Positions 16,593 to 24,261 of a DNA stretch of 42,525 bases are shown one piece after another (position 1 is the stretch's first letter; each line of letters begins with the position of its first letter). Below the pieces are notes generated by a model, which did not search any database, was not told the origin of the DNA, and saw only the letters and a program-made list of their open reading frames with translations. The translations under genes and the position numbers were made by a program. Origin of the DNA: Desulforadius tongensis (GTDB lineage Bacteria; Bacillota; Desulfotomaculia; Desulfotomaculales; Desulfohalotomaculaceae); NCBI RefSeq assembly GCF_016907915.1, contig NZ_JAFBCW010000025.1:1-42525 (forward strand), read 5' to 3'.

Positions 16593-16614
16593 CCTTGCGT
16601 TGGTTTATTTTATT

Positions 16615-17496
16615 TTACTTATCCACCCGGACATAATTTTCCGCCACAATGTCCTGGGCCTCGGGGGTGAATACCCAATCAATATATTCTTTAATAATGC
16701 CCTTCGGTTCCCCTTTGGTCAGATACAGGAAGGGGCGGGCAATTTTGTATCTGCCCTGCAAAATATTTTCCGCGGTTGGCTCCACCCCATCAATTTTAAC
16801 CGGGCGAACGCTGTCATCCAAGTAACCCAAAGACAGGTAACCAATGGCATATTCATCATTGGCAACGGTGGTACGCACTGCACCGTTGGAAGACTGAATA
16901 GCGGCACCGGCAGTCAGTTCTGCTTCTTTTTCCTGGCCGTTCTCTTTGTACTTCATTACCAAGTGGGTAAATGCACTGCGGGTACCGGATCCCTCTTCAC
17001 GGGAAACCACGTTAATGCCGGCATCGGGGCCGCCAACTTCGCTCCAGTTGGTAATTTCACCGCACATAATTTTTCGCACCTGTTCTACAGTCAAACTTTC
17101 AACAGCGGTATTTTTAGCATTAACCACCACTGCAATACCGTCAACGGCAATCTTATGTTCAACCAAACCTTGATCCTGCTCGGATTCTTTTAGATTACGG
17201 GATGCAGCACCAATTTCAGCAGCCCCCGTTATCGCCGCCTTAATGCCGGCAGAAGAACCGCCGCCCTGCACGTGGATGATAACGCCGGGATGTTTCTCCA
17301 TAAATGCATCCTTCAATTCTTCAGACAGGGGCTGTACTGATGTGGAGCCGGCAATGGTAATCGTGCCGGTTAACTCATTACTGCCGCCCTCTTTTTGGGT
17401 ATTTCCAACCTTTTCTCCACCGCAGCCCACCAAAACCAATGATACGGCCAACACCAGCACCAGTACCGATACTACACTTAAATTCCTTTTGAACAT
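16615..17496 (-). CDS. pstS: Phosphate-binding lipoprotein PstS
   Basis: A 293-aa lipoprotein. The signal peptide has lipobox LVGC with the lipidated Cys at 25. Phosphate-site motifs are GTITIAGSTSVQPL, GAASRNLKESE and SREEGSGTRSAF. It captures phosphate outside the membrane for PstCA. It is first in the operon, about 115 bases below a Pho box. AGGAGGA precedes ATG 17496. Confidence 0.94.
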   Translation of the reverse strand: MFKRNLSVVSVLVLVLAVSLVLVGCGGEKVGNTQKEGGSNELTGTITIAGSTSVQPLSEELKDAFMEKHPGVIIHVQGGGSSAGIKAAITGAAEIGAASRNLKESEQDQGLVEHKIAVDGIAVVVNAKNTAVESLTVEQVRKIMCGEITNWSEVGGPDAGINVVSREEGSGTRSAFTHLVMKYKENGQEKEAELTAGAAIQSSNGAVRTTVANDEYAIGYLSLGYLDDSVRPVKIDGVEPTAENILQGRYKIARPFLYLTKGEPKGIIKEYIDWVFTPEAQDIVAENYVRVDK

Positions 17497-17606
17497 TAAA
17501 AATCCTCCTCTTTATTAAATTTAATTTTAGGTGATTGTTTTATTTAAGTTAATTTATTTTTTCCGCCCATCGCCTTTCATTATTATCACCAACAATGTTA
17601 CCTCTA

Positions 17607-17671
17607 ACCTGTTAAGAAGCAGTTACCCATTGGTAAACCTATGGTTAAACATTTATAAAATATTTGTTAAT
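17607..17671 (-). promoter_or_regulatory. Pho box: 11-bp-spaced TTAAC-type direct repeats upstream of pstS
   Basis: On the minus strand, TTAAC, GTAAC, TTTAC and TTAAC-like hexamers have their last C at 17611, 17622, 17633 and 17644, exactly 11 bp apart. A fifth (TTAACA) lies 22 bp further at 17666. This matches the direct-repeat architecture of PhoP/PhoB sites. A possible -10 (GATAAT, 17582-17587) lies about 20 bp downstream. No phoP/phoR gene is in the window. The rest of 17497-17807 shows no gene. Confidence 0.75.
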
Positions 17672-17807
17672 AGTAAAATTTTCACTGCACCCCCTTAATT
17701 TCAAACTATGGTACGTATAACCAGTGGGTAAGTGGCAGGAGTTTATGGTTAGCAAGAGAATATTTATAAATAGGTATTAGTTAATTATGTAAACTGCAAA
17801 AGGATGA

Positions 17808-18953
17808 ATGGCTTTGCTGGACATCAGTGTTTTGGATAAAGTGATCAACAAAACAGTCAATACCTTGGAAAAAAGCAAAGAAGAAATTTACCAGATCAGT
17901 GAAAGTGCCAGGACGGAATACGAGCGGGTTAAGCGTGAACTGGCTCGTACCAAAGAAAAAACCGCTGCCATCATTTTAAAGGTGGATAAAACGCAGCGGG
18001 AATTTTATAAGGCCCGGCTGCAGTTAATGAAAGTAGACCGGGACTTTAAGCAGTATAATGAAGAAGAGATTAAAGAAGCCTACAACCAGGCCCATAAAAA
18101 ACAGCTGCAGTTACTGGAATTACAAGAGCAGGAAAAAATGCTGCGCTTACACCGGGATTATCTAGAGCGCCATTTAATAACAATTAAAAAAACAATCCAG
18201 CGCTCGGAAGAATTAATTTCTAACATGACCATGGCCATGAGGTTTTTAACCAACGACCTGGAAACTTTAAGCTCACAGATTGGTGAAATACAGCAAATGC
18301 ACGCCATGGGTTTATCCATTATTAAAGCTCAAGAAGAAGAACGCAAACGGGTGGCCAGGGAAATTCACGACGGGCCGGCTCAAAGCATGGCCAATATTGT
18401 AATGAGAACAGAGTTTTGTTTAAAACTGCTGGAAAAAGATCCCACTAAAGTACAGCATGAACTGCACTGCTTAATGGACCTGGTGCGCAAAAGTTTAAAG
18501 GATGTACGTAAAATAATATTTGATTTGCGGCCTATGGTGCTGGATGATTTGGGTCTGGTGCCGGCAATTAAACGATATATCGAGCAGTACAGCAAGGATT
18601 ATGACATTTATGTGGAAACAAAAGTGATCGGTAGGGAACGTCGATTGGACAGCGCGGTGGAGGTGGCGCTGTTTAGAGTAATTCAAGAATCATTGGCCAA
18701 CATAAAAAAACATGCTCAAGCCAACCAAGTGATGATAAAAATAGAGTTTTTGCCTGAAAAAATAAACATAGCCGTTAGAGATAACGGCCGCGGGTTTGAC
18801 AAAAACAAAATACTGTCAGAAAAAAACCGGAAAGGATTTGGCTTGCTGGGCATGAGAGAACGTATACAATTATTAAAGGGATCATTTAAAATAAAAACAG
18901 CCCCGGGCCGGGGTACAGAAATATTATTAAGTGTAGCGGCAAAAAATGACTAA
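17808..18953 (+). CDS. degS: DegS-like cytosolic histidine kinase
   Basis: A 381-aa soluble kinase with no membrane segment. Residues 1-165 are a long coiled-coil sensor region, as in DegS. HisKA_3 follows, with the phospho-acceptor His187 in AREIHDGPAQSMANIV. The HATPase_c domain has ESLANIKKHA, RDNGRGF and GFGLLGMRER. It phosphorylates the response regulator encoded 30 bases downstream. AAAGGATG precedes ATG 17808. What it senses is unknown; the Tad pilus locus just below is a likely target of the pair. Confidence 0.88.
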   Translation: MALLDISVLDKVINKTVNTLEKSKEEIYQISESARTEYERVKRELARTKEKTAAIILKVDKTQREFYKARLQLMKVDRDFKQYNEEEIKEAYNQAHKKQLQLLELQEQEKMLRLHRDYLERHLITIKKTIQRSEELISNMTMAMRFLTNDLETLSSQIGEIQQMHAMGLSIIKAQEEERKRVAREIHDGPAQSMANIVMRTEFCLKLLEKDPTKVQHELHCLMDLVRKSLKDVRKIIFDLRPMVLDDLGLVPAIKRYIEQYSKDYDIYVETKVIGRERRLDSAVEVALFRVIQESLANIKKHAQANQVMIKIEFLPEKINIAVRDNGRGFDKNKILSEKNRKGFGLLGMRERIQLLKGSFKIKTAPGRGTEILLSVAAKND

Positions 18954-18983
18954 TAAAGGGCCGTGTTATTTGGAGGGAGTATC

Positions 18984-19655
18984 ATGACGGAAAATAAACA
19001 ACCGAAAAAAATTAAAGTAATTATTGCCGATGACCATGCTCTACTGCGGGAAGGCCTGGTTAAAATACTGTCCATCGAACCAAACATAACAGTGGTGGGT
19101 GAAGCGGAAGATGGAAACCAGGCCATAGAACTTACACGGTCTAAGGATGTTGATATTGTATTAATGGATATCAATATGCCCAATTTAAACGGCATCGAGG
19201 CCACCAAAATTATAAAATCAGAGAAACCCCATGTTGGAGTAATTGCCCTAACCATTCATGACCAGGAGGATTATTTATTCGAAATGATTCGCAGCGGTGT
19301 TTCCGGCTACGTGCTTAAAGACGTAAGTCCCGATGAGTTAATAAAAACCATCCGCGATGTAGCTGCCGGGCAATCATTTATCCCCCCTTCCCTAATTACC
19401 AAAGTGTTCCAAGAGTTTAATCGTATGACCGCTCAAAATGAACAACCCCACCGCCGGTACGGATTAACCGGGCGGGAATTAGATGTATTAACGGAAATAG
19501 CCCGGGGGTTATCTAACAAGGCCATTGCCAAAAAATTATATATTAGCGAAAAAACAGTAAAGAACCATCTCACCAATATATTTCAAAAACTGGGGGTAAG
19601 CGACCGCACCCAGGCAGCACTTCTGGCCATTAAAAAGAATATTGTAGATATATAA
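18984..19655 (+). CDS. degU: DegU-like response regulator (REC + LuxR-type HTH)
   Basis: A 223-aa NarL/FixJ-family regulator. The receiver has D16/D17, phospho-acceptor D62 (VLMDINMPNLNG) and Lys in GYVLKDVSPDE. The LuxR-type HTH occupies about 155-215 (GLTGRELDVLTEIARGLSNK, ISEKTVKNHLTNIFQKLGV). ATG 18984 is chosen because GGAGGG lies 8 bases upstream; an earlier in-frame start at 18963 lacks one. It is co-transcribed with the DegS-like kinase and ends at a strong terminator. Confidence 0.9.
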   Translation: MTENKQPKKIKVIIADDHALLREGLVKILSIEPNITVVGEAEDGNQAIELTRSKDVDIVLMDINMPNLNGIEATKIIKSEKPHVGVIALTIHDQEDYLFEMIRSGVSGYVLKDVSPDELIKTIRDVAAGQSFIPPSLITKVFQEFNRMTAQNEQPHRRYGLTGRELDVLTEIARGLSNKAIAKKLYISEKTVKNHLTNIFQKLGVSDRTQAALLAIKKNIVDI

Positions 19656-19684
19656 ATCCTGCGTTAATCCTTAACGCAGGATTT
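19654..19684 (+). terminator. Terminator of degSU
   Basis: A perfect 14-bp stem (19654-19667 with 19671-19684) and a 3-nt loop, followed by ATTTTA. Confidence 0.88.
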
Positions 19685-19732
19685 ATTTTACCTGGATTTG
19701 TATTAATATTTTTAATTATCTGTTAATTATAA

Positions 19733-19780
19733 GTCTTAAGTCCCATTTATTTGGGCCACCAATTATTAGACACTTAAGAC
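19733..19780. promoter_or_regulatory. Nested inverted repeats in the pilin leader
   Basis: GTCTTAAGT (19733-19741) and ACTTAAGAC (19772-19780) are perfect inverted repeats. Between them CCCA/TGGG (19743-19756) forms a smaller hairpin. They lie 110-160 bases before the first pilin gene and after the degU terminator. They could be an operator (for example for DegU) or a structured leader; neither is proven. No other gene is seen in 19685-19892. Confidence 0.4.
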
Positions 19781-19892
19781 GATAATTTCATTCCAACTCC
19801 GGACTGTTGCTTCATGTTAAATATAACAAAAAATGTTAGTATATCACCAAGATAAATACCAGCAGCAAAATGTTTAAGGAGGTGGAACCTGG

Positions 19893-20069
19893 CTGGGCAA
19901 GACAGCAGCTTTTTGGAAAGACGAAAGTGGACAAGCGCTGGCCGAGTATGCACTTATTTTAGGTTTTATACTTCTTGCTTGTATAACGGTATTGACAAGC
20001 CTGGGGCACAGCATTAGGGACGTATTTGATCCAAGCAAAAGTGATCTGGGTAAAGTATTGGGAAATTAA
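19893..20069 (+). CDS. Flp-type pilin, first copy, CTG start
   Basis: A 58-aa type IVb pilin. The core DESGQALAEYALILGFILL matches Flp prepilins: a Gly/Ala cleavage region, then the Glu-Tyr pair and one hydrophobic helix. The tail is HSIRDVFDPSKSDLGKVLGN. In this frame a TAA lies just upstream of the AAGGAGGTGG site. The only plausible start is CTG at 19893, 9-10 bases after it (CTG GGC AAG ACA). Automatic callers would miss it. It is followed after 29 bases by a second Flp gene. It would be processed by the prepilin peptidase encoded downstream. Confidence 0.78.
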   Translation: MGKTAAFWKDESGQALAEYALILGFILLACITVLTSLGHSIRDVFDPSKSDLGKVLGN

Positions 20070-20098
20070 TTTTAATAACAATTCAGGAGGCGGTTTTA

Positions 20099-20299
20099 AT
20101 GTTCAATACGGTAAAAAAACTGTGGACTGAAGAAGAGGGGCAGGGAATGGCTGAGTATGGTTTAATCCTGGCACTGGTGGCTGTGGTGGCAATTGGGGCT
20201 CTTATTACCCTTGGTGATTCAATCAGTCAAAAATTCACCGATGTAAATACAGGATTAAGCGGTTCCGACCCGACAGCATCAGGTTCTTCCGGCTCCTAA
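20099..20299 (+). CDS. flp: Flp-type pilin, second copy
   Basis: A 66-aa type IVb prepilin, MFNTVKKLWTEEEGQGMAEY followed by one hydrophobic helix (GLILALVAVVAIGALITL) and a Ser/Gly-rich tail. Cleavage is expected after a Gly of EEGQG, before MAEY. AGGAGG precedes ATG 20099. It is the likely major subunit of the Tad pilus. A stem-loop after it would raise pilin relative to the downstream machinery genes. Confidence 0.92.
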   Translation: MFNTVKKLWTEEEGQGMAEYGLILALVAVVAIGALITLGDSISQKFTDVNTGLSGSDPTASGSSGS

Positions 20300-20319
20300 G
20301 GTTTAGTAATTCTAAACAA

Positions 20320-20347
20320 TGGCCCTACTTGACTGTAAGTAGGGCCA
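20320..20347 (+). terminator. Partial terminator/attenuator after the pilins
   Basis: A perfect 11-bp stem (20320-20330 with 20337-20347) and a 6-nt loop, followed only by CTTTAAC. The weak T-tract suggests partial termination. Confidence 0.65.
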
Positions 20348-20383
20348 CTTTAACAAGTAAAGTATTAGAAAGGACCGGTCACT

Positions 20384-20896
20384 GTGATGCTGGACTATTT
20401 TTTAACGGCTGTACTGGTTATCTGCCTTTACACCGACATTCGATACAAAAAAATTTATAATATTGTACTGCTGCCGGCCTTGGTACTGGCACTTGCCGGT
20501 AACCTGTATCTAGGTGGTTTTGACGGTGGATTTACCAGTATTAAAGGTTTTTTGCTGGGTATGGGTTTGCTTTTTATTCCCTTTATTTTGGGTGGAATGG
20601 GTGCCGGGGATGTGAAATTACTGGGAGTTATCGGTGCCTTCAAAGGCCCAGCATTCGTTTGGTTGACCTTTTTAGCCGCCGCCATAACAGGCGGTATACT
20701 AGCATTAATAGTAATGGTTAAAAGCGGTCAATTTAAACCAAGATTACAGTCGGTATGGTACACTATTCTTTCCGTTACGGGCATAATGCCCAGGGTAAAT
20801 ATGCTGGGCACCATTCATAGCGGCGGTACCGGGCAGACTTTCCCCTACGGCATCGCTATAACCGCCGGCACGGCAGCAGCTTATCTACTGGGGTGA
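20384..20896 (+). CDS. tadV: Prepilin peptidase TadV/CpaA (A24 family)
   Basis: A 170-aa membrane aspartyl protease with about four to six helices. Catalytic Asp are D18 in YTDIRYKKI and D76 in GGMGAGDVKLLG, the GxGD motif. It cleaves Flp prepilins and probably the TadE/G-like proteins. The start is GTG 20384 or the adjacent ATG 20387; both follow GAAAGGACC. No N-terminal methylase domain is present, as usual for CpaA types. Confidence 0.9.
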   Translation: MMLDYFLTAVLVICLYTDIRYKKIYNIVLLPALVLALAGNLYLGGFDGGFTSIKGFLLGMGLLFIPFILGGMGAGDVKLLGVIGAFKGPAFVWLTFLAAAITGGILALIVMVKSGQFKPRLQSVWYTILSVTGIMPRVNMLGTIHSGGTGQTFPYGIAITAGTAAAYLLG

Positions 20897-20903
20897 AGTA
20901 CAA

Positions 20904-21311
20904 ATGATGTGGCTGTATAAGTTACAAAAAAATCAAAAGGGTCAGTCAATGGTGGAACTTGCTTTAATTCTGCCCATTATAATTGTCATTCTGTTTGGTA
21001 TCTTGGAGTTTGGGCGGGTTTTCCACTGCTATATTATCATCACCCATGCCGCCCGGGAGGGTGCCCGAATTGGCGCGGTAGGCAAAACAGACAGTGAAAT
21101 TATAGCCCGCATCCGGGAATCAGCACCACTGCCCCAGGCCGATACCAAGCTGCAGGTGACCAAGCTGGAGCCAACCCAAAGTGCAAGAACTTCCGGGATA
21201 CCTTTAACAGTAGAAGTTACCTACGATGTTGATTTAGTTACTCCCCTGTTCTCTGATATACTGCCCAACCCCGTTACTTTAAGGGCAGAGTCTACCATGA
21301 GATTGGAATGA
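20904..21311 (+). CDS. tadE: TadE-like pseudopilin
   Basis: A 135-aa protein. A short basic N-terminus is followed by KGQSMVELALILPIII, the TadE signature (Glu five to six residues into a prepilin-like helix). The rest is an extracytoplasmic domain with GRVFHCYIIITHAAREGARIG. It is a minor pilin-like assembly factor. It starts 7 bases after tadV and ends 5 bases before the TadG-like gene. Confidence 0.87.
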   Translation: MMWLYKLQKNQKGQSMVELALILPIIIVILFGILEFGRVFHCYIIITHAAREGARIGAVGKTDSEIIARIRESAPLPQADTKLQVTKLEPTQSARTSGIPLTVEVTYDVDLVTPLFSDILPNPVTLRAESTMRLE

Positions 21312-21316
21312 TGTAA

Positions 21317-22264
21317 GTGATTAAAAAATTCTTTTCTGTTTTAGTAAACCTAAAAAACAAAGAAGACGGTGCAGTAATAGCATTGGCTTCGGCCGCACTG
21401 GTGGTAATTTTAGGCTTAACAGCCCTGGTGGTGGATGTGGGAGCATTGGTACTGGAAAAAACCAGGTTGTCCAATGCCTGTGATGCCGCCGCCCTGGCAG
21501 CAGCCAGGGAGCTTCCCTCCTCCACCGCCGCTGAGTTAAAAGCATTACGCTATCTGGAGTATAACGGTGTTTCACCGCAAGAAGCCGCTGTAACCATTAA
21601 TGAAGATCATAACAGCATAACGGTAGAAGCAACCCGCACTGTAAACTATACCTTTGCCCGAGTACTGGGTCTAAGCTCCGGTACCGTCAGTGCCCGTTCC
21701 ACCGCAGTCTTTGGTGCTGTCAGCAGTGTAACCGGCATTGTTCCCTTTGGTATACCAGAGCAGCCCCTAGTATTCGGGCAAGAGTATCAACTGAAAGCCG
21801 GTTCACACGATGATTACGGTCCCGGCAATTACGGTGCCCTGGCTTTGGAAATGCCCGGAGCAAAAAGTTACCGCAACAATCTTATGTACGGGTACGATGG
21901 TGTGATCAGTGTTGGCGACTGGGTTGAAACGGAACCGGGCAACATGTCAGGCCCCACTGAAGAGGGCGTAAAATACCGCATCAGCCAGTGTCCCCACACA
22001 CCCCGCTGTACCATTGACAATTACCACAGGGACTGTCCCATGGTTATGATTGTACCCATTTATGACCCCACCGTGTTAAACGGTAGAGATAAAGTACATA
22101 TAGTTGGTTTTGGTGCTTTTTTACTAAAAGGTGTTGAGGGCCAGGGCAAAAAAAGTTGTGTTACCGGCTACTTTTTAGAGATGAATCCCCCGGAGGGATT
22201 GAATTATACCATTGACCCCAACCAAACCGATTACGGGTTACACGGCACAAAGTTGATAGAGTAA
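21317..22264 (+). CDS. TadG-like pilus-associated protein
   Basis: A 315-aa protein. The N-terminal part NKEDGAVIALASAALVVILG is the TadG-like N-terminal segment. SNACDAAALAAARELP is the typical motif that follows it. Residues 130-315 are an external domain of unknown fold with four Cys (CPHTPRC, DCPM, KKSC). The start is GTG 21317 with only a weak site, suggesting coupling to tadE. It is probably a pilus-associated or surface-linking protein. Confidence 0.8.
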   Translation: MIKKFFSVLVNLKNKEDGAVIALASAALVVILGLTALVVDVGALVLEKTRLSNACDAAALAAARELPSSTAAELKALRYLEYNGVSPQEAAVTINEDHNSITVEATRTVNYTFARVLGLSSGTVSARSTAVFGAVSSVTGIVPFGIPEQPLVFGQEYQLKAGSHDDYGPGNYGALALEMPGAKSYRNNLMYGYDGVISVGDWVETEPGNMSGPTEEGVKYRISQCPHTPRCTIDNYHRDCPMVMIVPIYDPTVLNGRDKVHIVGFGAFLLKGVEGQGKKSCVTGYFLEMNPPEGLNYTIDPNQTDYGLHGTKLIE

Positions 22265-22292
22265 TAGATATTAAAGTAAAGGAGATATTAAC

Positions 22293-22994
22293 ATGAGAAA
22301 CAAGCTCATTTTTTTACTGGCAATTGTATTTGCACTGGTAACAGCCTTTAGTGCTTACAAGTACCTGGAAAACCTGAAAGAAACCTACCGTACATCGGGT
22401 AACTTTTCCCAGGTGGCCGTTGCCAAGCAAAGAATTGCGGCTAAAACCCCAATTAACGAGCAAATGCTGGAGTTCAAAGAAATGCCGGTAGAATACATTA
22501 TGCCCGGTGCCATAGTGGATGCTAAAGATGCGGTGGGTAAACTGGCCCGCAGTGATATTTATCCTGGGGAACAAATATTAAGCAACAAATTAATTGGTAA
22601 AAATGATCCCGCCGGTGGTTTAGCTGCTAAGGTGGAAAAGGGCAAAAGAGCAATAACCGTTCCGGTAACCAACGTCACCGCACTGCACGGGTTGATAGGC
22701 ATAGGCGATCACGTGGACGTAATGGTCACCTTTGATACCCCCAGCGAGCCCAGTTTTGCGGCCACCAGTACCATCATTCAAAATGTTCCGGTACTGGCAG
22801 TGAACAGGAAAACTGAAGGAACAAAAGGTGTTCAGGAAGATCCAACCACTGCTACTTTAATGGTTTCTCCGGTTCAAGCCCAGCAAATTGCCCTGGCCAT
22901 TCAACAGGGCAGCATTCAGTTAATGCTGCGTTCACCGGACGATAAAGCTGCGCCGGCTCTGCCCATGAGCAAAATAGAACATCTATTGAGATAA
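22293..22994 (+). CDS. cpaB: Flp pilus assembly protein CpaB/RcpC (SAF domain)
   Basis: A 233-aa protein. It has an N-terminal membrane helix (LIFLLAIVFALVTAFSAY) and then a SAF domain (VAVAKQRIAAKTPINEQML). The RcpC/CpaB region has GKRAITVPVTNVTALHGLIG and GDHVDVMVTFD. In diderms it works with the secretin. No secretin gene exists here, consistent with a monoderm. AAAGGAGA precedes ATG 22293. Confidence 0.88.
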   Translation: MRNKLIFLLAIVFALVTAFSAYKYLENLKETYRTSGNFSQVAVAKQRIAAKTPINEQMLEFKEMPVEYIMPGAIVDAKDAVGKLARSDIYPGEQILSNKLIGKNDPAGGLAAKVEKGKRAITVPVTNVTALHGLIGIGDHVDVMVTFDTPSEPSFAATSTIIQNVPVLAVNRKTEGTKGVQEDPTTATLMVSPVQAQQIALAIQQGSIQLMLRSPDDKAAPALPMSKIEHLLR

Positions 22995-23010
22995 AAAGGA
23001 GGGCTGCCCC

Positions 23011-24234
23011 ATGTCAGTGATTAGGGTGTTAATTGCAGATGATATAGCCAATACCAGGGATGACATTAAACGCCTGCTTTATTTTGAAGAGGACATCGAT
23101 GTAGTGGGTGAAGCATCCGACGGTCAAGAGGCCGTTACACTGGCCGGAGAACTTAAGCCGGACGTTATCTTAATGGATATAAACATGCCCCAGTTGGACG
23201 GCATCGGGGCCACAGAACAAATCACCATGGAAAATCCTCACTGCGCCATTATTATTGTCTCGATACAAGGGGAAAATGAATACCTGCGCAAAGCCATGAC
23301 TGCCGGTGCCAGCGAATACCTGGTAAAACCCTTTTCGGCCAGCGAGCTGGCTGACAGTATTCGCCGGGTAAATGAAATACATAAAAAACGGAATGTATTC
23401 CGGCTGCCCAATCAACCGCGGAAAAGTGAATCAACAATCCCCTCTCAACGGGGTAAAATTATTACCCTTTTCTGCACCAAAGGCGGTGTGGGCAAAACCA
23501 TGCTGGCCAGCAACATGGCAGCAGCACTGGCCCAGGAAACACAAAAAAAGGTGGTTTTACTGGATTTGGACCTCACCGCCGGTGATGCTTCGGTAATGCT
23601 AAATATAAACGTTAAGGGAACCATATCCGACCTGGTACAAGAAGATGATAATTTTGACTTTTCCCTGGTGGATACTTTTCTTGTTCCTCACCTGTCCGGC
23701 ACCCGTATTCTCCCCGCCCCTTCCAGTCCGGAACAGGCAGAACTGGTGCACCCGCAGCATATAGAACAAATACTGAAGACGTTAAAAAGCAATTTTGATT
23801 ATGTCATCATAGATACCGCTCCCGTTTACAGTGACATCAACCTGGGGGTGCTGGAAGCCAGCGACCAGATACTGCTGGTATTAAACCAAGATTTGACCAC
23901 ACTTAAGCATGTTAAAACAGCCCAGGAAATCCTGCGTACCCTTAACTACTCATCTAAGATCCGGGTGATTTTAAACCAGCACACCCCGGACGGCATCAAA
24001 ATAAAAGATTTAGAGAAAACATTGGGCATCACTTTAACAGCTGCCATACCGGAAGATCAGAAAACAGTACGCAATGCCATTAACAAAGGATTACCCTTTG
24101 TAATGAATCAAAGCAGCAGCAGAATTTCCACCAGTGTTAAGGAATTGATCAGTGTGCTTAATTTGTCCAAACCGGGAGAAGTAAAAGAAACCTCTCCTAA
24201 AAAATCACTGGTAAGTAAGATATTTAGTTTTTAA
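23011..24234 (+). CDS. tadZ: TadZ/CpaE-like protein: intact receiver + MinD-like ATPase
   Basis: A 407-aa protein. Residues 1-125 are a response-regulator receiver with the full set D10, D11, phospho-acceptor D56 (VILMDINMPQLDG), S84 and K106. Residues 148-380 are a ParA/MinD ATPase with deviant Walker A KGGVGKT at 157-163, LLDLDLTAGDAS and DYVIIDTAP. TadZ marks the pole or site of pilus assembly. TadZ/CpaE receivers are usually degenerate; this one looks phosphorylatable. AAGGAGG precedes ATG 23011. Confidence 0.9.
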   Translation: MSVIRVLIADDIANTRDDIKRLLYFEEDIDVVGEASDGQEAVTLAGELKPDVILMDINMPQLDGIGATEQITMENPHCAIIIVSIQGENEYLRKAMTAGASEYLVKPFSASELADSIRRVNEIHKKRNVFRLPNQPRKSESTIPSQRGKIITLFCTKGGVGKTMLASNMAAALAQETQKKVVLLDLDLTAGDASVMLNINVKGTISDLVQEDDNFDFSLVDTFLVPHLSGTRILPAPSSPEQAELVHPQHIEQILKTLKSNFDYVIIDTAPVYSDINLGVLEASDQILLVLNQDLTTLKHVKTAQEILRTLNYSSKIRVILNQHTPDGIKIKDLEKTLGITLTAAIPEDQKTVRNAINKGLPFVMNQSSSRISTSVKELISVLNLSKPGEVKETSPKKSLVSKIFSF

Positions 24235-24261
24235 ATGTAACATTATTAGGAGCTGATGGTC

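Noticed and set aside
19880-20300. c-di-GMP riboswitch before the pilin genes
   Set aside because: I looked for the GEMM core and tetraloop pattern and did not find it.
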